NCBI GenBank assembly: GCA_045580025.1
Contig: JAZNNB010000030.1
Span: 48,594 to 112,593, forward strand
DNA length: 64,000 nt
Direction: 5' to 3'
Source: SIG440 sp045580025
Lineage (GTDB): Bacteria; Bacillota; Clostridia; Monoglobales; Monoglobaceae
The notes below the pieces were generated by a model. The model saw only the letters and a list, made by a program, of their open reading frames with translations, ran no database searches and was not told the origin of the DNA. Position 1 is the stretch's first letter. Each line of letters starts with the position of its first letter. This document shows, piece by piece, positions 1 through 6,616 of this stretch. A program made the translations under genes and the position numbers.

Positions 1-1074
1 TCTTGATACCAATCTTTCAATATCCTGAATGTCTTTAAGCGCATCCACGATTTCCTGTCTTGCAATAGGGTTCCTAAGAAGCTCATCAACTGCCTTATGT
101 CTATTTTGAATTTTCGCACAATTTGCCAAGGGCATAGTTATCCACTTTCTCATAAGCCTGCTGCCCATGGAAGTTTTCGTCTTGTTTAGAACCGCAAAAA
201 GACTTCCCTTTGTCTTCTTGTCACGCATAGTTTCAAGAAGTTCAAGATTTCTTATGCTGTAAAGGTCAATAGCCATATACTCCTGACTTTCAACCACCGT
301 AACCTCACGAAGATTTGTAAGCTCAGTTTTCTGAGTATCCGCCAAAAAGTCAATCAAAGCCCCAAGGCAGCGCAGCGCATAGCCTTTTTCAAAAAGGGCA
401 CTTTCCACCTCTCCAAACTTTTCCCTAACGGTTTTTTCGGCATTCTCTTTTTCAAAGCACTGGTCGAAATAGCTTTTTGAGATGCAGCCAAATCTATCCG
501 TCACCATATCAACAAGCATCTTATTTTCAAATGCGTTCTGGGAAAACACCACCTCGGACGGATTGAATCTGCTTATTTCATTGAGAAGCTGAATTTCAAG
601 GTCGCATCCAGAGAATTCATTTACCGAAATTTCGCCGGTGGAAATATCAACAAAGGCAATTCCTGCACCATTATTATCCATAAAAACAGATGCAAGATAG
701 TTGTTTTTTGTGTCATCCAATGCCTCAGCATCCATAATGGTGCCGGCGCTGACCACTCTCACAACCTCACGTTTTACAATTCCTTTTGTCTGAGAAGGGT
801 CCTCTGTCTGCTCGCAAATCGCAACAGTATAGCCATTTTCCACAAGCTTTGCTATGTAACTGTCCACCGCATGGAAAGGCACACCACACATGGGTGCACG
901 TTCCTCCTGACCGCAATCTCTGCCTGTCAGCGTAATTTCCAAAACTCTTGACGCAATCTTGGCATCCTCAAAAAACATCTCATAAAAATCACCAAGACGG
1001 TACATCAGTATTGTATCTTTGTATTGATTTTTAATTTCAAAATACTGACGCATCATAGGCGTAAATTCAGCCAT
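1..1074 (-). CDS. mutS: DNA mismatch repair protein MutS, N-terminal part (cut by window edge)
   Basis: The visible 358 codons are the N-terminal part of MutS, which binds mismatches and starts repair with MutL. The mismatch-contacting motif is seen as FYE at residues 30-32, in a context (MYRLGDFYEMFFEDA) typical of domain I. The connector domain and the start of the lever domain follow. The ATPase domain lies beyond position 1. The start is ATG at 1074, behind an AAGGGGGAC Shine-Dalgarno. The neighbours are a RicA/YlbF-like gene and miaB, a common clostridial order. Identification is firm; only completeness is unknown. Confidence 0.97.
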   Translation of the reverse strand, partial: MAEFTPMMRQYFEIKNQYKDTILMYRLGDFYEMFFEDAKIASRVLEITLTGRDCGQEERAPMCGVPFHAVDSYIAKLVENGYTVAICEQTEDPSQTKGIVKREVVRVVSAGTIMDAEALDDTKNNYLASVFMDNNGAGIAFVDISTGEISVNEFSGCDLEIQLLNEISRFNPSEVVFSQNAFENKMLVDMVTDRFGCISKSYFDQCFEKENAEKTVREKFGEVESALFEKGYALRCLGALIDFLADTQKTELTNLREVTVVESQEYMAIDLYSIRNLELLETMRDKKTKGSLFAVLNKTKTSMGSRLMRKWITMPLANCAKIQNRHKAVDELLRNPIARQEIVDALKDIQDIERLVSR

Positions 1075-1118
1075 TTAAAGTCCCCCTTCTTTGCAAAAAG
1101 CAAAGTTTTATCCAAAAT

Positions 1119-1523
1119 TTAGTGACAGCTTGAGCAGCCCGAACAGTTTCCGCTACAACCGCCCTCACCGCTTGCACTTTCCTGACCGGTAATAAAATAT
1201 GTGAGGACAGCATTTACCTGATTTACCATCATTTCAAACTCTCTGTCAGCTTCAAGATATTCTGCAATAAGATTGTTTTTTACAATCTTTTCAAATTCTG
1301 CCTGAACATAGTTCTTATATTCCTCAAGTTCCTCTTTTGTAGGGTCAGTTCCACGAAGCTTTTCTGTTGCAGCTTTTCTGTTGTCATTGTAAGTCTTAAG
1401 AAGCGCCATTGCCTCATCATCTGCATTCATAGCATCTGCCGCCTTTGTAACTCTTTTGCTTTCTTCGCTTTCCGCAATCATCGTGCCAAGCTCCTGAGCC
1501 TTTTCAATAATCTGATTTCTCAT
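1119..1523 (-). CDS. YlbF/YmcA (Ric) family protein with Cys-rich tail
   Basis: A 134-residue helical protein of the YlbF/YmcA family. In Bacillus subtilis, RicA (YmcA) and RicF (YlbF) form an Fe-S complex with RicT (YaaT) that affects RNase Y-dependent mRNA processing, competence and sporulation. The last 12 residues carry four cysteines, at about 123, 127, 130 and 133, spaced like metal ligands. The start is ATG 1523, preceded by GGAGGAAC; seven upstream in-frame codons overlap that site and were excluded. The gene lies 17 bp after miaB, as ymcA lies beside ymcB/miaB in Bacillus. Which Ric paralogue it equals cannot be settled from sequence alone. Confidence 0.85.
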   Translation of the reverse strand: MRNQIIEKAQELGTMIAESEESKRVTKAADAMNADDEAMALLKTYNDNRKAATEKLRGTDPTKEELEEYKNYVQAEFEKIVKNNLIAEYLEADREFEMMVNQVNAVLTYFITGQESASGEGGCSGNCSGCSSCH

Positions 1524-1540
1524 TTCAAAGTTCCTCCGTT

Positions 1541-2941
1541 TCAATCAATAATTTCGCCAATCAGCGACCAGGTTTTTACCTCAGTAATTTTTATATTTAC
1601 TATTTCGCCCACCAAAGAATCTTTCCCTTGGAAATTCACAATCTTTCCTCCGTCGGTTCTCCCACTCAAAAACTCCGGATTGTTTTTGCTGAGTCCCTCC
1701 ACAAGCACTTTTTCGCATTTTCCAAGGTAGACATCGTTTTTCTTCTTAGAAATCACGTTCTGAAATTCAACCATTCTCTCAAAATTCTTGTGTTTTTCTT
1801 CGGGCGAAAGACAATCCTCCATTTCTGCCACAGGCGTTCCCTTTCGTTTTGAATAGATGAAAGAAAAAATCATATCATATTCAACTTCCCCAAGGATAGA
1901 CATTGTCTCTTCAAAATCTTCATTGGTTTCACCGGGAAATCCAACAATAATATCTGTGGTTAGAACAATATCAGGCATCTTTTCCCGAACTTTTTTCACT
2001 ATATCCAGATACTTTTCTCTGGTATAGCTGCGATTCATTTTTTTGAGGATTCTGTCAGAGCCGCACTGTACGGGAAGATGTAGTTGCTTGCATATCTTGT
2101 CATTTTCCGCCATAACACAGATAAGCTCGTCCGATATATCCTTTGGGTGAGATGTCATAAACCTAACCCTTTCTATTCCGTCAACCTTGCAAACCTCTTC
2201 AAGAAGCTTGGCAAAAGAAATTCCGTCAGCCAAATCATTCCCATAAGAATTCACATTCTGCCCAAGAAGCATAACCTCTTTATAACCAAGTGCCGCCACC
2301 TCACGCACTTCTTTTAATACGCTTTCCATAGTTCTACTGCGTTCACGACCTCGAACATACGGAACTATACAATAGGTGCAAAAATTGTTGCAGCCATACA
2401 TAATCGGGATTTTTGCAAGAGGCAATTTTTCACGTTTTGTGGTTATCCCCTCAAAAATTTCGCCATCACTGTCATGAATATCAAAAGCTCTGCCAACATC
2501 TTTCGCCTCACACAGGAGCTGTGGCAATTTAACAAGCGCATGAGTGCCAAAAACCATATCCACGTGCTTATATTTTTTCTTTATCTGCTCCGCAATATGC
2601 TCTTGTTGAACCATACATCCGCACACACCAATAATGAGCGACGGTTTTTTCGCCTTTAAGTGCTTCAGTGCCCCCAAATTCCCAAACACCCGAAGTTCCG
2701 CATTTTCACGAACAGCACAGGTGTTGTAAATCACCAAATCAGCATCTTTCACATCATCACAAAACTCATACCCCATATCAAAAAGCATTCCACAGATTCG
2801 CTCGGAATCGTTTTCATTCTGGGCACAGCCATAAGTCTCCACAAACGCCTTGGGAGAATATTCGCGTGCTTCATTGACCAGTCGCATTTTTTGTATATAT
2901 TCACGCTGTTTTTGAATTTCTATATTAGTCAGTTCTGCCAA
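1541..2941 (-). CDS. miaB: tRNA-2-methylthio-N6-dimethylallyladenosine synthase MiaB
   Basis: Radical-SAM methylthiotransferase that adds a methylthio group to i6A37 of tRNAs. With the start chosen here (466 residues), the auxiliary-cluster cysteines are C39, C75 and C109, and the radical-SAM triad is C184, C188 and C191 (GCNNFCTYC). A TRAM-like domain closes the protein. The start is taken as TTG at 2941, 9 bp after TGAGGGGAG. The reading frame stays open to a TTG at 3010, but that codon is part of the -35 box of a consensus promoter, so the longer form is unlikely. The gene begins the miaB-ric-mutS unit. Confidence 0.95.
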   Translation of the reverse strand: MAELTNIEIQKQREYIQKMRLVNEAREYSPKAFVETYGCAQNENDSERICGMLFDMGYEFCDDVKDADLVIYNTCAVRENAELRVFGNLGALKHLKAKKPSLIIGVCGCMVQQEHIAEQIKKKYKHVDMVFGTHALVKLPQLLCEAKDVGRAFDIHDSDGEIFEGITTKREKLPLAKIPIMYGCNNFCTYCIVPYVRGRERSRTMESVLKEVREVAALGYKEVMLLGQNVNSYGNDLADGISFAKLLEEVCKVDGIERVRFMTSHPKDISDELICVMAENDKICKQLHLPVQCGSDRILKKMNRSYTREKYLDIVKKVREKMPDIVLTTDIIVGFPGETNEDFEETMSILGEVEYDMIFSFIYSKRKGTPVAEMEDCLSPEEKHKNFERMVEFQNVISKKKNDVYLGKCEKVLVEGLSKNNPEFLSGRTDGGKIVNFQGKDSLVGEIVNIKITEVKTWSLIGEIID

Positions 2942-2981
2942 ACAAAAAACACTCCCCTCAATTTTAGCATATACATACTTT

Positions 2982-3010
2982 ATTATACTATTTTCGGAGT
3001 GTTTTTGCAA
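2982..3010 (-). promoter_or_regulatory. Vegetative promoter of miaB
   Basis: TTGCAA (3010-3005), 17 bp, TATAAT (2987-2982) on the minus strand. It ends 40 bp before the chosen TTG start of miaB, leaving room for a short leader with a strong ribosome site. Confidence 0.8.
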
Positions 3011-3045
3011 TAGGTTTTTTGTGATAAATATTGAAATTTCAGCCT

Positions 3046-3411
3046 TTATTTCTGCTTGGGATTAAATATAATGGCCGCCAGAAACCCAAAGAAAATTGAC
3101 GCCGCAATCCCCCCTGCCGCCCCGGTAACCCCACCGGTGAATACCCCAAGGAAGCCCCTTTCGGAAATCCCCTTAAAAACGCCCTTTGCCAAGGTGTTTC
3201 CAAATCCAATAATTGGAACGGTAGCACCAGCACCACCTATTTCGATTATCTTATCATAAAGCCCAAGTCCACTCAAGATTACACCCGCCACCACGAAAGC
3301 CACCAAAATTCGGGCGGGTGTCAGCTTTGTTTTGTCTATAAGAATTTGCGCCACTGCACAAAAAGCACCGCCTACCCAGAATGCGTTAAAAAATCTCATA
3401 AAAACTTCCAT
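3046..3411 (-). CDS. spoVAE: Stage V sporulation protein AE (SpoVAEb type)
   Basis: A 121-residue membrane protein with about four hydrophobic segments and the Gly-rich GGAGATVPIIGFGN region typical of SpoVAE. SpoVA proteins form the inner-membrane channel that loads dipicolinic acid into the forespore and releases it at germination. It starts 2 bp after the spoVAD stop, behind GAAAGGGAAT. It is the last gene of a three-gene spoVAC-AD-AE unit, the minimal set usual in Clostridia. A paralogue difference (AEa or AEb) is judged from length and is less certain than the family. Confidence 0.92.
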   Translation of the reverse strand: MEVFMRFFNAFWVGGAFCAVAQILIDKTKLTPARILVAFVVAGVILSGLGLYDKIIEIGGAGATVPIIGFGNTLAKGVFKGISERGFLGVFTGGVTGAAGGIAASIFFGFLAAIIFNPKQK

Positions 3412-3413
3412 TT

Positions 3414-4430
3414 TTATTCCCTTTCTGCAGAAATTGCCACTGCATGAGCAACAGACGGTATCGACTCACCCTGAAGCGTGGATGTAGGGCTAAGCAGCGC
3501 CCCAGTCCCCATAAACAGCACATTTTTAAGCTCGCCCGCACGAATCTTGTCCATAATATATCCACAAAGAGTAATAGCCCCACAACCACATCCCGAGCCA
3601 CCTGCGTGCATATCCTGTTTCCGTATATCGAAAATCATGCATCCGCAATCATCATAATTTTCCCCCATGTCAAAGCCCTTTTCGCCCATCAAATCCACGA
3701 TAATCGACTTTCCCACAGTTCCCAAATCCCCCGACACTATGAGGTCATAAAAATCAGGTTTTCGTCCTGTATCTTCAAAATGCGCTGCCAAGGTATCCGC
3801 CGCTGCAGGTGCCATTGCCGCCCCCATATTGTTGGCATCCTTAACCCCCAAATCCATAACTTTTCCTGACGTAAAGTGGGTCACATATGGTCCCTCGCCA
3901 TTTTCCGATAGCACAACCGCCCCCGACCCCGTAACAGTCCACTGCGCCGTAGGGGTCCTCTGTCCGCCATATTCAAGGGGGTTTCTGTACTGACGCTCAG
4001 CAGTACAGAAATGGCTTGAGGTCACCGCAACAGAAAGGTCAGAATACCCCCCGTCAATACTCATAGCAGCAAGCCCCATGGTCTCGGCCATGGTGGAACA
4101 CGCCCCATACACTCCCAAAAAAGGAATGTCAAACGCCATCAGTCCAAAGGTGGAGCCAATGCATTGATTAAGCAAATCCCCTGCAAAAATATATTTTATA
4201 TCCTTGGCGTCGACCTTTGCCTTTTCAAGAGCTCGACCCACAGCCGACTTTTGCATTTTGCTTTCCGCCTTCTCCCAGGTGTCCTCACCCCATTCGGCAT
4301 TTTCCATAACAATGTCAAAATGAGCCGCAAGCGGTCCTTCTGCCTCTTTTTGCCCTGCCACTGCTGCCGCAGATAATAAACTCACCGCTTTTGAGAATTT
4401 CACCGTCTGTTTTCCAAGCCGTTTTTCCAT
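3414..4430 (-). CDS. spoVAD: Stage V sporulation protein AD
   Basis: A 338-residue protein of thiolase-like fold, the dipicolinic-acid-binding subunit of the SpoVA channel. The usual length and the family blocks are present, including the Gly/Cys-rich GGSGCGCGAIT near residue 275. The start is ATG 4430 behind GGGAGGTG, 12 bp after spoVAC. It is co-transcribed with spoVAC and spoVAE and is expected in the forespore, in line with the sigma-G-like promoter upstream of spoVAC. Confidence 0.96.
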   Translation of the reverse strand: MEKRLGKQTVKFSKAVSLLSAAAVAGQKEAEGPLAAHFDIVMENAEWGEDTWEKAESKMQKSAVGRALEKAKVDAKDIKYIFAGDLLNQCIGSTFGLMAFDIPFLGVYGACSTMAETMGLAAMSIDGGYSDLSVAVTSSHFCTAERQYRNPLEYGGQRTPTAQWTVTGSGAVVLSENGEGPYVTHFTSGKVMDLGVKDANNMGAAMAPAAADTLAAHFEDTGRKPDFYDLIVSGDLGTVGKSIIVDLMGEKGFDMGENYDDCGCMIFDIRKQDMHAGGSGCGCGAITLCGYIMDKIRAGELKNVLFMGTGALLSPTSTLQGESIPSVAHAVAISAERE

Positions 4431-4442
4431 AAATGCACCTCC

Positions 4443-4892
4443 CTATTTTCCAAATCCGAATACATAATAAACAAGTCCCAAAATAATTGACGCATTTATG
4501 CCATAAACCAACACAGGCCCCGCAATGGTGAACATTTTGGCAGCAAGCCCCAAAACATACCCCTCCCGCTTGAACTCAATGGCAGGAGATACCACTGCAT
4601 TGGCAAAGCCCGTTATGGGCACAAGGGTCCCTGCCCCTGCATATTTTGCAAGCTTGTGATAAAGATTAAGTCCTGTAAAAAGCGCCCCCAAAAATACCAT
4701 AGTAATAGGAACAGCCGTTTTCACGCTTTCTTCATTTAGTCCAAACACCGACTTATAAATTTCACCAAATGCCTGTCCGATAACGCAAATCAGTCCGCCA
4801 ATAATAAAGGCAAATATCATATTTCGAAAAAGCTTGCTGTTAGGCGATTTTTTCTGCACATAATCTAAGTATTCCTGTTTTGTATAATCCAT
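4443..4892 (-). CDS. spoVAC: Stage V sporulation protein AC
   Basis: A 149-residue integral membrane protein of the SpoVA channel. B. subtilis SpoVAC acts as a mechanosensitive channel in spore germination. A hydrophilic N-terminus is followed by several hydrophobic helices and the GAGTLVPITGFANAVVSPA block shared by SpoVAC and SpoVAE. The start is ATG 4892 behind AAGGGGAGAA. It is the first gene of the operon, with a forespore-type promoter at 4924-4953. Confidence 0.95.
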   Translation of the reverse strand: MDYTKQEYLDYVQKKSPNSKLFRNMIFAFIIGGLICVIGQAFGEIYKSVFGLNEESVKTAVPITMVFLGALFTGLNLYHKLAKYAGAGTLVPITGFANAVVSPAIEFKREGYVLGLAAKMFTIAGPVLVYGINASIILGLVYYVFGFGK

Positions 4893-4923
4893 AAAAGTTC
4901 TCCCCTTATTTTTCTGTTTCAGT

Positions 4924-4953
4924 TATTATCTGTATTTTTTATGATTGTATTCA
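4924..4953 (-). promoter_or_regulatory. Candidate sigma-G/F promoter of the spoVA operon
   Basis: TGAATA (4953-4948), 17 bp, GATAATA (4930-4924) on the minus strand. It fits the forespore consensus (GnATR, about 18 bp, CATnnTA) except for the first base of the -10. Its place in front of spoVA agrees with sigma-G control of spoVA in Bacillus. Inference from motif match only. Confidence 0.6.
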
Positions 4954-4980
4954 TCTTGTTTTAAGCAAAAAGTCAAACAA

Positions 4981-5006
4981 AGGGCTTCCCCTTTCGGGGA
5001 AGCCCT
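4981..5006 (-). terminator. Rho-independent terminator after malQ
   Basis: An 11-bp perfect stem (AGGGCTTCCCC with a TTTC loop) begins just after the malQ stop. It is followed on the minus strand by a T-rich stretch. Confidence 0.85.
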
Positions 5007-5009
5007 TTT

Positions 5010-6440
5010 CTATATTCTGTTATAAAGTTCATTAAGCCGTCTGAATCTTTTTTTGTCAATTCCGTCAAGCTGTTCTTTGGTAACCCGATAACACCAGTTG
5101 TTTTCAGCACGCCCCGGGAAGTTGAGCCGAGTGTCTGCTCCATAACCAAGTATATCCTGAATTGGAAAAATAACCGTTCCTGCGCTGCTTGCCCAGATTG
5201 TACGAAGTATAGCAGCGAGCTCATTGCCCCAATCTTCCGATGTATAGCCGCAATATTCAAGCATCTCACGACGATTTTTCTCATCAAGCTCCCAAAGATA
5301 GCCAAGAAGCGTGTTGTTATCATGAGTTCCGCTGTATGCGATGCAGTTTTCCTTATAGTTATGGGGTTTGTGGGTTGATTCACCTCCAAAGAACCCAAAC
5401 TGGAACACTCTCATGCCAGGGAAACCGCTTTCCTCAACCAAATTCTCTACCTCAAGGGTTATATGTCCCAAATCTTCTGCGATTATCAGCTTTTCACCAG
5501 CAGCATTTTTGATTTTTTCGATTATATCCATACCGGGCGCCTTTATCCATTTGCCATTCTTTGCAGTCTTTTCGGAAGCCGGCACTGCCCAAAAAGATTC
5601 AAATGCACGAAAATGGTCAATCCGAAGTCCGTCAAAAAGCTCAAGTGACGCTTTCACGCGGTCAATCCACCACTTATATCCTGTTTCTTTCATTTTTTGC
5701 CAGTTATATAAGGGGTTACCCCAAAGCTGACCATCCTCCGAAAAATAATCAGGCGGAACACCTGCCACTTGCGTGGGATAGCCCTTTTCATCAAGCAAAA
5801 ATAATCTTTGGTCAAAATACACATCCGAGCTGTCAGGCGATACATAAATTGGCATATCCCCAATAAGTTCAATTCCTTGCTCGTTGGCATATTTTTTTAT
5901 TTTTTTCCACTCTTCAAAAAATTCATACTGAATAAATTTCCATCCAAAGAGTGTGTCCTCGTCAATATTAGAGGATGTCCATTCCTGCCACGCCCTTTGA
6001 CCATTGGCACTTTTCAGTGCCATAAACTTGCAAAAGTTTTCTATGTAAGGCCTCTCTGAAATAAATTCTTCAATCTCCCGTCTTTCATTCACCCGTCTTG
6101 ATGCCGTCATAAGCAAAGAAATGCGTTCTTCCCGAAGCCTTTCAAACTCGCAAAGGTATGGTTCTTTTTGTTTTGCCTCATCCAGTTCCGCTTTGGTTAT
6201 CAACCCCTTATCAAAAAGGTTTTCAAGGTCAATAAAAAACGGGTTTCCCGCAAATGTGGAATATGATTTATAAGGCGAATTGAAATCATCCACAGGACAA
6301 AAAGGCAACACCTGCCAGCACGAAAATCCACATTCCCTCAAAAAATCAACAAACTCCCTTGCAGCTTTTCCAAATCCTCCGCAGGAATAGTCACCCCAAA
6401 GAGATGAAATATGCATAAGTACTCCGCTTTTTCGTTTCAA
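5010..6440 (-). CDS. malQ: 4-alpha-glucanotransferase (amylomaltase)
   Basis: Glycoside hydrolase family 77 enzyme that moves alpha-1,4-glucan segments between maltodextrins. Family landmarks are the N-terminal HISSL, the LIGDMPIYVSPDSSDV block, the nucleophile region DGLRIDHFRAFESFW, the acid/base region LIIAEDLGHIT and the SGTHDNNTLLG loop. Start TTG 6440 gives MKRKSGVLMHISSL, the usual N-terminus, and lies 8 bp after GGGGGAT. A TTG five codons earlier overlaps the ribosome site and was rejected. It is a single-gene unit, 476 residues. Confidence 0.95.
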   Translation of the reverse strand: MKRKSGVLMHISSLWGDYSCGGFGKAAREFVDFLRECGFSCWQVLPFCPVDDFNSPYKSYSTFAGNPFFIDLENLFDKGLITKAELDEAKQKEPYLCEFERLREERISLLMTASRRVNERREIEEFISERPYIENFCKFMALKSANGQRAWQEWTSSNIDEDTLFGWKFIQYEFFEEWKKIKKYANEQGIELIGDMPIYVSPDSSDVYFDQRLFLLDEKGYPTQVAGVPPDYFSEDGQLWGNPLYNWQKMKETGYKWWIDRVKASLELFDGLRIDHFRAFESFWAVPASEKTAKNGKWIKAPGMDIIEKIKNAAGEKLIIAEDLGHITLEVENLVEESGFPGMRVFQFGFFGGESTHKPHNYKENCIAYSGTHDNNTLLGYLWELDEKNRREMLEYCGYTSEDWGNELAAILRTIWASSAGTVIFPIQDILGYGADTRLNFPGRAENNWCYRVTKEQLDGIDKKRFRRLNELYNRI

Positions 6441-6474
6441 AGTTATATCCCCCAATTTTTCAAATGTTATACTT

Positions 6475-6503
6475 ATTTTACCACATTATAAAAACTTTCG
6501 CAA
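6475..6503 (-). promoter_or_regulatory. Vegetative promoter of malQ
   Basis: TTGCGA (6503-6498), 17 bp, TAAAAT (6480-6475) on the minus strand, 35 bp before the malQ start. Confidence 0.65.
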
Positions 6504-6570
6504 CAACCAATTATTTTGAACTTTACGAAACTCCCCCATCGCGCATTCCACAAATAAAAAACACAAAAAA

Positions 6571-6596
6571 AAAGAGACGACCGAGGTCGTCTCTTT
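6571..6596 (-). terminator. Rho-independent terminator after the SLH gene
   Basis: A stem of up to 12 bp (AAAGAGACGACC paired with GGTCGTCTCTTT) is followed on the minus strand by nine T residues. It lies 20 bp after the SLH-protein stop and is a strong terminator for a probably highly expressed gene. Confidence 0.92.
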
Positions 6597-6616
6597 AATT
6601 TCAGCTAATCAGCCAA

